DNA of 8,761 nucleotides. It comes from Methanosarcinales archaeon. Its GTDB lineage: Archaea > Halobacteriota > Methanosarcinia > Methanosarcinales > Methanogasteraceae. Positions 1-6,420 of this stretch are shown piece after piece. The notes beneath the pieces are model-generated. The model was not told the DNA's origin, ran no database searches, and saw only the letters and a list, made by a program, of their open reading frames with translations. Position 1 is the first letter of the stretch. Every line of letters begins with the position of its first letter. The translations under genes were made by a program, and so were the position numbers. The stretch lies in assembly GCA_030606635.1 (NCBI GenBank), contig JAUWGA010000073.1, forward strand, positions 1 through 8,761. The letters are read 5' to 3'.

Positions 1-98
1 CCGGGCGGGACCGCTGTCGGCATCCCAACGAGATCGGTGAGAATGCGCAGGGTGTCGCTGGTCTTTGAGTCGATCCGGTCGGGGAGTCTACTATCCAT
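1..98 (-). CDS. M20-family metallopeptidase (ArgE/DapE/CPG2-like), N-terminus only
   Basis: Only the first 32 full codons are present; the gene runs off the left edge. The visible protein begins MDSRLPDRIDSKTSD and continues with the segment ILTDLVGMPTAVPPG. That segment resembles the conserved N-terminal motif of M20 zinc peptidases and deacylases (a leucine-rich helix, then LVxxPTVxPPG). M20 enzymes hydrolyse amide bonds of peptides or N-acyl amino acids in the cytoplasm with a two-metal centre. The metal ligands lie beyond the edge and cannot be checked. I chose the ATG at 98-96 because the motif falls at the expected distance from it. No Shine-Dalgarno precedes it, but a TATA-like AT-rich box sits 22 nt upstream, which fits a leaderless mRNA. 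The reading frame stays open upstream into the SMR remnant, so a longer fused product cannot be excluded. Family call is moderate; substrate unknown. Confidence 0.45.
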   Translation of the reverse strand, partial: MDSRLPDRIDSKTSDTLRILTDLVGMPTAVPP

Positions 99-120
99 GT
101 GTGAAGAGTATGCTTGGTGG

Positions 121-130
121 CTTTTTAATG
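121..130 (-). promoter_or_regulatory. TATA-like box for the M20 gene
   Basis: On the minus strand this reads CATTAAAAAG, ending 22 nt before the ATG at 98. An archaeal TATA box centred about 26 nt upstream would start transcription at or next to the ATG, consistent with the lack of a Shine-Dalgarno. Weak sequence match; inference only. Confidence 0.3.
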
Positions 131-230
131 ATTTCTGAGGGACTGGCAATTCGGGCGGGCTCTGGTTCACGCGTCTGTTTCTGGATATTCGAAGCTTGAA
201 GTGGCAGGTGTGAACAGGGTACCGGTCACT

Positions 231-371
231 GAAGATTGTGAATGCGACTCCATATAAGGCGAGGGTGAGGGCTGGGGGAACACCCAAGTTCGAGAAGTCG
301 CCGGATAATTTCATGCAGGCGGTGCCGCAGACGTCTATGGTGATTCCCAATGCGAGAAGTGACCGTCGCAT
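231..371 (-). pseudogene. SMR (EmrE-type) transporter remnant, TM1-TM2 only
   Basis: From the ATG at 371 the minus strand encodes MRRSLLALGITIDVC and continues GTACMKLSGDF, then a second hydrophobic segment ending GVAFTIF (residue 47). This matches the first half of EmrE-type small multidrug resistance proteins: small hydrophobic TM1 with an acidic residue, then V-x-GTxxMKxSxGF, then TM2. The essential Glu14 of EmrE aligns with Asp13 here. After residue 47 the similarity stops and the sequence becomes polar (SDRYPVHTC...), so TM3-TM4 are missing where they should follow. SMR proteins are four-helix proton/drug or guanidinium antiporters of the cytoplasmic membrane, working as dimers; two helices should not function. 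The missing TM3 is found in a second remnant 0.75 kb away. No in-frame stop occurs down to the left edge. Identification is by motif reading; fairly sure of the family. Confidence 0.6.
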
Positions 372-410
372 CTTCGATTGCAGCCACCGATGCGCTGTTT
401 CTGTCAGAGC
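354..410. repeat. Duplicated SMR leader, copy 1
   Basis: This 57-bp segment recurs at 1291-1348 in the same orientation. Both copies begin GAGAAGTGACC (11/11 identical). A variable 9-10 nt stretch follows that includes the SMR start codon (CAT on the plus strand), and then a 37-nt block with 34 matches. Weaker similarity continues to about 424 (CCACAACCAT against CCCACAATCAT). The repeat therefore covers the 5' leader, start codon and first codons of each SMR remnant. It marks an ancestral gene duplication or a recombination scar. Confidence 0.75.
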
Positions 411-498
411 GCCTCCACAACCATCTATTCAGAATCCAAATGGACTATCTTTGCACCATTACTTCTCAAAATTCCTCCTGGTCGGGCACCAAATCCAT

Positions 499-996
499 TC
501 ATCCCTTAAGCTCGGTTACCATCTCGCAGTACGGGTCGCCAGCGCACATAGCACGGGTGAACCTCTGGGTGTATTTCGGATTGAGGTTCTCAATAGTCGA
601 TTTACATAAGGTCTGACACCCTGCAAGACAAACTACTTTCGGGTCCAGTCCCATCTCCAATGCCTGATTCAACACGGCACACCCAGTCACCTTGCATACC
701 ACTCGATCTTCGGTCCCCTCTACATTCTCAAACTCAAACTCGGGTCCGTAGAGGATCGTTGTAAGAACTCCCTGAGTATCATCAAGGTCTCTGGCGTTAT
801 CCGTTGGCAGACCCAGAGCCGCTGCAAGGCTCTTCATCTCCTTTCCTGCTTCGATGTAGATCGGACGCTCGATCTCGTCGTACTTATCGCCAAGAACTTC
901 CCGAAAGACCATATCATACGCCAATGGTGTTGCGCTCGCTGCCTTGGCTGCAATCTCCCATCTCACCTCTGCCGGAATATCTTCGATACTAACCAT
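499..996 (-). CDS. Cysteine-rich protein, ATC-hydrolase-like/DUF6125-like
   Basis: An intact 165-residue soluble protein with no signal peptide or membrane helix. The start at 996 is supported by a strong Shine-Dalgarno, GAGGAGGT, 8 nt upstream. Its C-terminal half holds seven cysteines (101, 106, 123, 127, 131, 151, 157). The closing stretch has the form NP...FTRAMCAGDPYCEM. That ending resembles a group of archaeal and bacterial proteins annotated as L-2-amino-thiazoline-4-carboxylic acid hydrolase-like or DUF6125, whose members share an mC.GDp.Ce-type ending. The same Cys-rich ending also recalls V4R-type sensor domains. No substrate can be assigned; the cysteines could bind a metal or cofactor or act as a redox switch, which is inference. 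The gene stands alone between two SMR remnants, with its own palindrome and tandem repeat upstream. Real gene: very likely. Family: tentative. Confidence 0.75.
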   Translation of the reverse strand: MVSIEDIPAEVRWEIAAKAASATPLAYDMVFREVLGDKYDEIERPIYIEAGKEMKSLAAALGLPTDNARDLDDTQGVLTTILYGPEFEFENVEGTEDRVVCKVTGCAVLNQALEMGLDPKVVCLAGCQTLCKSTIENLNPKYTQRFTRAMCAGDPYCEMVTELKG

Positions 997-1004
997 TTTT
1001 CTTT

Positions 1005-1012
1005 ACCTCCTC
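1005..1012 (-). promoter_or_regulatory. Strong Shine-Dalgarno for the 165-aa gene
   Basis: Minus-strand GAGGAGGT lies 8 nt before the ATG at 996. It is the best ribosome binding site in the window and fixes the start of this gene. Confidence 0.8.
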
Positions 1013-1029
1013 TTGATTTTCGCGCATCC

Positions 1030-1069
1030 TGCCGTATCGGCAATGCACTCACTAACAATTCAACAATTC
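1030..1069. promoter_or_regulatory. Candidate operator: palindrome plus tandem 8-mer
   Basis: Upstream of the 165-aa gene lie a perfect palindrome TGCCGtatCGGCA (1030-1042) and two head-to-tail copies of AACAATTC (1054-1061, 1062-1069). They sit 34-73 nt before the start codon, where a regulator could act. No convincing TATA box was recognised here. Function is inferred from position and symmetry only. Confidence 0.3.
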
Positions 1070-1117
1070 GCCCGAGCAGAGCCATGAAATGCATCTGTTA
1101 TCTCAGATGGGGGCACA

Positions 1118-1309
1118 TCATCCGGGCAATATGCACGATTTTGCCATCTGTCTATCGGATAATAAGGATTGTGGTTGCGGCGGATTTCCGGAAGCGGGCT
1201 TACGGGTTTTAAAGTACAGGACGCCAACGACACCCACGATCACAATCCCCGATCCAACCCAGAGAGTGTAGGCGAGACTGAGGACGGGATGAGAAGTGAC
1301 CATTAACAT
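1118..1309 (-). pseudogene. SMR transporter remnant, TM3 with frameshifted TM4
   Basis: The minus strand encodes a 63-residue product beginning MLMVTSHPVLSLAYTLW and continuing VGSGIVIVGVVGVLYF. This is the TM3 signature of SMR transporters (EmrE: IAYAIWSGVGIV), with the conserved Tyr, Trp and both Gly residues kept. It starts only seven codons after the ATG, so TM1 and TM2 are absent. After FKTRKPAS the expected TM4 is missing in this frame. A different frame reads RFRKSAATTILII, which looks like the start of an SMR TM4, and then hits a stop. So this copy carries an internal deletion and a frameshift. It ends at a TGA near 1118. The 5' end lies in the second leader repeat. A single-helix peptide could still be made but should not transport. 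Confidence 0.6.
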
Positions 1310-1348
1310 AATCGATTACAGCCGCCGATGCGTTGTTTCTGTCAGAGC
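1291..1348. repeat. Duplicated SMR leader, copy 2
   Basis: Second copy of the leader at 354-410, direct orientation, 58 bp with one extra base in the variable part. Its 37-nt block differs from copy 1 at three positions. It begins 24 bp beyond the stop codon of the Roco gene, so the Roco gene ends almost exactly at the repeat border. Confidence 0.75.
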
Positions 1349-1371
1349 CCCACAATCATTAAATGCGCCTT

Positions 1372-3792
1372 TTAGTCTCCTAAAAACAAATCTGGCACAA
1401 CAGGCAATGCAGGTATCCATTGAGCAAATTTGTTATAAGTTTTACAAAGTTTTTGAGCCGATTCGATTCCTTTTTTGGATTTGGAAATTAACCTGCAATA
1501 GTCCGAATTTTCATCGTCTAATTTCTTTAAAAATCTTCCCAATTTATTTAACGGTTTATTCAATTTCTCTTTTTCAGTATCGGCGTTGACTTCATCCAGA
1601 CTATCGCCAATTTCATTCAATTTTCTTTCGAGATTCGGATCTGCTTCGATCAATATATCTTTCAAATCCTCAAAGTCGGATTGAATCGCTGGTAACTCTA
1701 CTTTTAGATCTATATCGATATTTGTTACTACATCAATATCTGATTTTACTTCTACGTGTGGACTACTTTCAGACTTTACTTCTATGCGTGGGGAAAATGT
1801 AAAGTTTGTTGCCATGCCGCTCTCTTTCAAAGTCTCGTCTCTTTCTTTCATTCTATTTTCCTCCATTTCGTAACCGTCTAACAACGACGAAAGCGACACT
1901 CTAGCCCAACTCTTTTGGCAGTCAACAACATCTCTTCCAACAGTTTCAGCCATCAATAACCCTTTATAGTTAAATTTGTAAGGGCAACCCTCCGAACAAT
2001 TGCACGGGATTTCTTCCGTGATATTTACCTTCTTCTTGATCGAACTGTTGACATGGTCAAATTCGCGACGGATGATCGCCAGCAATTCCCGTTTTTTATC
2101 GCCGTTAATCTTGATCTCGATCAGTTTTTCCAGTGGCTTGACTCTGACCAGAGCACACGTACCTTCCCGCGACAGCACCGCACCTTCCCGCCAGCACAGG
2201 TACGCACCATCCGACTTACATTCCAAATCCTGATGGACACGCACAATGAATCGAGTTATCACACCGGCGGGTAGAAAATCATAGCGGTAATAGAAGTGCA
2301 GGTTATCCGTGTCATTCCACTCAAAATCAGGTTCAGTGCTGGGCAGAAGTTCGGTAACCAGATAACTCCCCTCATCAGGCAGTTTATACGCCAGTTCAAA
2401 CTTGTTCATCAGTTCAAGCAACGTTGGATGGATATCTGCCGGATAGATGCTAGCATCCCAGATTTCTTCCAGTTCACTGTGCAATAGGATGCCACCTCGA
2501 TCTTTGACTGATTGTGTGTCCAGAACCTTATAGAACGCACCGATCGCCCAATCCGGTTTTAGAATCACCATATTTGCTAGTTCAAGTTTATCTCGAAAAT
2601 GGAGGCTGACGCCCAGATAGTGCAGAGATTCGTTCAATATATCAGTTTCTTTTCTGTCCAACCCTTCTGACGCACAGATCTGACAACATTCGTTGTATTT
2701 GATCCAGTTTCGTCCGTCCCCTTCCAATCGTTCTCGCACGTTGAACCATGACTCGATCCACGGAGTTCGCATGTGCGGCAGGTCCCATGCAGTCTGGCTG
2801 ATCGCTTCCTTTAATGCGGGAATTCCTCTTCCGTCTTCATTATCCACCTTGTACCAGCCGACAATCTGCGGGAATTTGTCTCTTAGGTCTTTCATGTTCA
2901 GATCACCGTTCCGCTCGTTTGATTTACTCATCACCAGGATAATCGGGCTATCCTCTCCGAAAGCCTCAATCGTGTGCAGCCAGTAGTAGATGTGCCCATA
3001 ATCGAGTGCCTTGCGGGCATTCCAGACCAGCAGATAGATCGAACGTTTGGTTAAGAAGAACTGATGTGTTGCATGGTAAATCTCCTGCCCCCCAAAATCC
3101 CAGACATTGAGTCTGATCTCTTCCTCTTCCGGGGTGGGCGCAGTAATATCCCATTCCAAAATATCAATTCCTTCTGTGGTTTTTTCATCTCCTGTAAATT
3201 CATCATAAATCAACCGTTTGGCAAGACAGGTCTTTCCCACATCCCCATGACCTACCAGAATCAATTTTGCTTCATTCTGCTCAGTTGCTTCCTCTGGAAT
3301 CTTGCGCAAATACTCAAAGATCCCCTCAATCCCCCGTTTGACAATTTCTGGCGGCGGTGATTCGAGGGGATTTTCAGATATGATAAGCTCAGTAAGATTC
3401 GTGAGTTTTGTAATCTCAGGTGGAAGTACGGTCAGTTGATTATAGGATAGGCGAAGCTCAGTAAGATTCGTGAGCTTCGAAATCTCAGGTGGAAGTACAG
3501 TCAGTTGATTACGGGATAGGTCAAGCACAGTAAGATTCGTGAGCTTCGAAATCTCAGGCGGAAGTGCTGTCAGTTGATTACCAGATAGGCGAAGCTCAGT
3601 AATATTCATGAGCTTCGAAATCTCAGGCGGAAGTGCTGTCAGTTGATTACCAGATAGGTTAAGCTCGGTAAGATTTGTGAGCTTCGAAATCTCAGGCGGA
3701 AGTGCTGTCAGTTGATTACTGGATAGGTCTAAACTGGGTTGCTTACTCTCTGCTGCTGCTTCAATAAGTTGCAAGACCTTGTCTTCTTCCAT
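1372..3792 (-). CDS. Roco protein: LRR-Roc GTPase-COR with C-terminal tail
   Basis: An 806-residue cytoplasmic protein. Six 23-residue leucine-rich repeats (about 20-148, LxxLxLSxNQLTxLPPEI type) precede a Roc GTPase domain. Roc has a P-loop GHGDVGKT (181-188) and switch II DFGGQ (232-236). A COR dimerisation domain follows (about 340-640) with a Cys cluster PCNCSEGC (596-603) and Cys625 that may bind a metal. The last 145 residues are a separate acidic tail with a duplicated SPxxEVKS element (667-686), a helical segment and the ending FAQWIPALPVVPDLFLGD. In Roco proteins GTP controls COR-mediated dimerisation and LRRs bind partners. Odd: the G4 motif reads SKSN (289-292) instead of NKxD. I chose the ATG at 3792 because AGGAG lies 6 nt before it; the ATG at 3798 abuts AGGAG. 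Composition is AT-rich: 56 of 180 bases are G/C in 1381-1560. Transfer is likely. Partner and output unknown. Confidence 0.88.
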   Translation of the reverse strand: MEEDKVLQLIEAAAESKQPSLDLSSNQLTALPPEISKLTNLTELNLSGNQLTALPPEISKLMNITELRLSGNQLTALPPEISKLTNLTVLDLSRNQLTVLPPEISKLTNLTELRLSYNQLTVLPPEITKLTNLTELIISENPLESPPPEIVKRGIEGIFEYLRKIPEEATEQNEAKLILVGHGDVGKTCLAKRLIYDEFTGDEKTTEGIDILEWDITAPTPEEEEIRLNVWDFGGQEIYHATHQFFLTKRSIYLLVWNARKALDYGHIYYWLHTIEAFGEDSPIILVMSKSNERNGDLNMKDLRDKFPQIVGWYKVDNEDGRGIPALKEAISQTAWDLPHMRTPWIESWFNVRERLEGDGRNWIKYNECCQICASEGLDRKETDILNESLHYLGVSLHFRDKLELANMVILKPDWAIGAFYKVLDTQSVKDRGGILLHSELEEIWDASIYPADIHPTLLELMNKFELAYKLPDEGSYLVTELLPSTEPDFEWNDTDNLHFYYRYDFLPAGVITRFIVRVHQDLECKSDGAYLCWREGAVLSREGTCALVRVKPLEKLIEIKINGDKKRELLAIIRREFDHVNSSIKKKVNITEEIPCNCSEGCPYKFNYKGLLMAETVGRDVVDCQKSWARVSLSSLLDGYEMEENRMKERDETLKESGMATNFTFSPRIEVKSESSPHVEVKSDIDVVTNIDIDLKVELPAIQSDFEDLKDILIEADPNLERKLNEIGDSLDEVNADTEKEKLNKPLNKLGRFLKKLDDENSDYCRLISKSKKGIESAQKLCKTYNKFAQWIPALPVVPDLFLGD
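3412..3728. repeat. 69-bp tandem repeat encoding LRRs
   Basis: Units begin at 3412, 3481, 3550, 3619 and 3688, an exact 69-bp period (23 codons, one leucine-rich repeat each). The units at 3550 and 3619 are identical over their first 40 bases. The last unit degrades after about 3728, and a diverged sixth repeat lies on the low-coordinate side near 3343. The DNA-level identity exceeds what protein selection needs and points to recent unit duplication or gene conversion. Confidence 0.9.
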
Positions 3793-3798
3793 GAGCAT

Positions 3799-3803
3799 CT
3801 CCT
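3799..3803 (-). promoter_or_regulatory. Shine-Dalgarno deciding the Roco start
   Basis: Minus-strand AGGAG is separated by 6 nt from the ATG at 3792 but by 0 nt from the ATG at 3798. Normal spacing favours 3792, two codons shorter than the longest frame. Confidence 0.65.
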
Positions 3804-3886
3804 ATTTCGTTATAATCCTTAAATAACTCTTCGCTTCCGTATTTTTCGAAGTTACATCTCTGAATGGATCACATATCGAAGCGAAG
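3804..3886 (-). promoter_or_regulatory. Roco upstream region with AT boxes and inverted repeat
   Basis: Lies between the helicase stop and the Roco start. It contains AT-rich boxes on the minus strand (GAAAAATAC at 3849-3841, TTATTTAAGG at 3826-3817). The first is far enough upstream for the Shine-Dalgarno to be in the mRNA, so it is the better TATA candidate. A 9-bp inverted repeat CTTCGCTTC (3829-3837) / GAAGCGAAG (3878-3886) spans a 40-nt spacer. This suggests the Roco gene has its own promoter rather than relying on the helicase transcript. Weak evidence. Confidence 0.3.
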
Positions 3887-3948
3887 CGTTTCTGGCGGAG
3901 GTTTTGCATGAGATTTGCGCCTCTGAACGTCAACGGTGCGCCCACCGA

Positions 3949-6420
3949 TTATCCCTCCACCGCCTTCCTAGCCTTCTTCGCATCCTGCCCGACCGCTTCG
4001 TTCCCAAACACCCGTGCGATCATCTCGATCGCCTCAAGATTGCGTGCGACATGATCCAGATACTCAAGAACGTCCCCCCCATAAGCGTAAATCCCATACT
4101 CACCGATATCACGCACGATTCCCCCGGGATCCATCCCCTCGCACCGCAGTTCGACCAACCGCTTCGAGAAAGCAAGTTCAGCGCACCCGCAGTGCGGCGC
4201 ATCCTTGTGCTTGCAGACCATGAAGTCGGTGATGAATGCGAGAATCTGTTCGCGGATGTCCCCATCGAGAGCGGAAACCCCGTCTCCTGAAAAGACGATG
4301 TCGTACGCAGCTCCCTGAAAGACCCTTGAGGGTATGTGCATCTTTAAGGCGGCAGAGATCCTTGCAGCATTCTTGAAATAGACCGAATCGAACGTCTCGA
4401 GCGATACCGCAGTATCAAGAGCGGATTTGTTCTTTTCGATCGCATCCCTGATCAGGAACGCCTGTTCTACGCTCAAGAAGTGTGTTGCAACGATCCTGCC
4501 AAACTCTGTTGGCGTGGCAGAACGCGTCAGAAGCCCGTATTTAACCAATCTCCCAAAGAGGTATCCGAAATCGCCGCCCCCGATCAGGAGATCGTTCAGA
4601 CTGTGCAGTTCAACCTTATTTCGTGCGAGTGCGGATGATGCGAGCAGTTCCTCCATCTGCGCGGGCTCCTCATACAGGACATCGACAGGTTCGATCTCGT
4701 GCTTTAGGAGCTTGAATGCGATCTCATCCTCGGTCTCTGAGCCGCCGTGATATTTCCTGTCAGGCTCGGCAAGCAGGACAACCTTCCCGAGATCATGGTA
4801 ATCAGGTCTCCCAGCCCGCCCGAGCATCTGGTGAAACGCATGTCCGGTCAGCCAGTCGATGCCCATGGCAAGCGACTCGAATATCACCTGGGAGGCGGGG
4901 AAATCAACACCTGCCGCGAGTGCCGCGGTTGTAACGACGACCTCGAGTTTGCCGTCTGCGAACGCCCGTGTTATGCGTCTTCGCTCCTTCTGCGACAGAC
5001 CAGCGTGGTACGCGGCTGCATTGATCCGGAGAGATTTTGCGAGTCCGTGGCACCGCTGCCGCGAGTTTGTAAAGACGATCGTCTGCCCCCTATAGCCCTT
5101 CGATGACTTCGTGCCCCATTCCTGCTGTGCCAGCCGGTCGATGATCCGCACCTTGTCCCGTTCCCCTGCAAATATGAGGTGCAGCTCGAGCGGCACAGGC
5201 CTCTCCCCATACCTGACCAGTCTTCCGCCAGGTTTCCCTGAACCTTTTGCGGAAAGTTTTTTCAGGAGCGATTTCGGATCGCCGACGGTCGCTGACAGGA
5301 ACAGGAACTGGGCATCCGGGGCGATGTATTTTAATCGTGCTATCAAGCCGTCCAGCCGGTGCCCGCGCTCCGCGTCCGCAAGCGTATGCACCTCATCAAT
5401 AACGACGGTACCGATCTTCCCGAGCCTGTCAGCATTCCCTGACCTGAGCAGGTAGTCGACGCCCTCATACGTGCCAACCCAGATCGTGGTAGAAGCCGTT
5501 GACGACTTCTTCTTCCTCTTTTCATGCATTATCCGGCTCACCCCGACCTGCAGCACCGTTGTAATCCCAAGCTGGCTGTAACGCTCTCTAAAGTCGTCTT
5601 CCTTCTGGTTTGCAAGCGCAACCAGCGGAACGATGAAGAGAAAGTTCCCCCGCCCTTCCATGATGTTCTTTATCCCTGCAAGTTCGCCGATCAGCGTCTT
5701 TCCGGTCGCGGTCTCTGAGATGACCAGCTGGCTCGTACCTTCGAGGAGACCGTTCTCGACAGATAGTGCCTGGACCGGGAGCAGTTCCTTGATTTTTCCG
5801 GAGAGCAGTTTTCCAAACCGGCTGGGAAGTGGGAGATCGCTTATCTTTACAGGCGCCGTGTCCACAGGTTCTGTTGCTGCAATCGTGCTGTACAGCGTGA
5901 GATCATGGTCGAGGCGCTCAGGGTCGAGCATCCCAGAAACGCGGTCGAGGTCTCGCGTTCTAAGAAGCGTCTTCTCGATCCGTTCGAGACTGGATTCCCC
6001 GAGTTTCAAGTGGGCAAGTTCCCTGTGCAATTCCCCAAGCGCACAATCCGGGCATATCATCTCGTTCCTGGATTTAATCGACCGTTTATCGATAGGACTG
6101 AACTTATTTTCAAGCAAGCAGTGACGGCAGAGACGAACCGATCTGCACGAGAGTTGATAACCGTTTAGCATCTCCAGAAACTCCCGCGCGGTCTCCGGAT
6201 CCCCGGGTGCAAGCAATATCAGGTCTGCACTTCTCAACATCTCGATCGCTTCGGATGGTTTTTTGAAGCGGTTTTCTGACATGAATTTCTGCGGGCGCAT
6301 CCCTCTCTCGGTTTTCGCAAGCGTGAGCGTGCCGCAGAAGATTGGGGTCTTCTGGAAGTCTTTGACCTGCATGATACCGATCTTTGACCGCTCTGGGGTG
6401 GCAACAACTGAGATAGCCAT
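3949..6420 (-). CDS. Ski2-like superfamily 2 helicase, DUF5814/MJ1401 type
   Basis: An 823-residue ATP-dependent nucleic-acid helicase of the kind conserved in methanogens. Numbered from the chosen start it has CxxC pairs at 98-101 and 123-126 (probable zinc ribbon), then the ATPase core: motif I ETATGKT (236-242), motif II DEVH (342-345), motif III SAT (376-378), motif V TTAALAAGVDFPA (497-509) and motif VI QMLGRAGRP (531-539). The C-terminal 280 residues carry helical domains and a Cys-containing DUF5814-like region (Cys736, 744, 746). Related Ski2-like helicases unwind or remodel DNA or RNA; the exact substrate is not shown here. The start at 6420 is chosen because GGAG lies 6 nt upstream; ATGs at 6447 and 6432 lack this. 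It is GC-rich (37 of 60 bases in 5101-5160). It is divergent from the DUF447-DUF89 pair. All core motifs are intact, so it should be active. Confidence 0.92.
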   Translation of the reverse strand: MAISVVATPERSKIGIMQVKDFQKTPIFCGTLTLAKTERGMRPQKFMSENRFKKPSEAIEMLRSADLILLAPGDPETAREFLEMLNGYQLSCRSVRLCRHCLLENKFSPIDKRSIKSRNEMICPDCALGELHRELAHLKLGESSLERIEKTLLRTRDLDRVSGMLDPERLDHDLTLYSTIAATEPVDTAPVKISDLPLPSRFGKLLSGKIKELLPVQALSVENGLLEGTSQLVISETATGKTLIGELAGIKNIMEGRGNFLFIVPLVALANQKEDDFRERYSQLGITTVLQVGVSRIMHEKRKKKSSTASTTIWVGTYEGVDYLLRSGNADRLGKIGTVVIDEVHTLADAERGHRLDGLIARLKYIAPDAQFLFLSATVGDPKSLLKKLSAKGSGKPGGRLVRYGERPVPLELHLIFAGERDKVRIIDRLAQQEWGTKSSKGYRGQTIVFTNSRQRCHGLAKSLRINAAAYHAGLSQKERRRITRAFADGKLEVVVTTAALAAGVDFPASQVIFESLAMGIDWLTGHAFHQMLGRAGRPDYHDLGKVVLLAEPDRKYHGGSETEDEIAFKLLKHEIEPVDVLYEEPAQMEELLASSALARNKVELHSLNDLLIGGGDFGYLFGRLVKYGLLTRSATPTEFGRIVATHFLSVEQAFLIRDAIEKNKSALDTAVSLETFDSVYFKNAARISAALKMHIPSRVFQGAAYDIVFSGDGVSALDGDIREQILAFITDFMVCKHKDAPHCGCAELAFSKRLVELRCEGMDPGGIVRDIGEYGIYAYGGDVLEYLDHVARNLEAIEMIARVFGNEAVGQDAKKARKAVEG

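Noticed and set aside
226..420. 64-residue minus-strand frame across the leader repeat
   Set aside because: It is arginine- and histidine-rich and overlaps the SMR TM1-TM2 frame, which has clear family similarity.
238..616. Plus-strand frames across the 99-620 stretch
   Set aside because: They are antisense to the SMR remnant and the 165-aa gene and show no domain pattern or ribosome binding site.
354..1348. Insertion sequence bounded by the direct repeats
   Set aside because: No transposase, terminal inverted repeats or target duplication is visible; the repeats are SMR gene leaders.
3412..3756. CRISPR-like array
   Set aside because: The 69-bp units are contiguous and in frame, and encode leucine-rich repeats; there are no unique spacers.
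3934..3947. Hairpin CGGTG-cgcc-CACCG after the helicase stop as a terminator
   Set aside because: The stem is only 5 bp and no T-run follows on the minus strand.
3904..4290. 128-residue plus-strand frame
   Set aside because: It is antisense to the helicase C-terminus, whose sequence is coherent and conserved.
5633..6124. 163-residue plus-strand serine/arginine-rich frame
   Set aside because: It is the antisense shadow of the GC-rich helicase N-terminal half.
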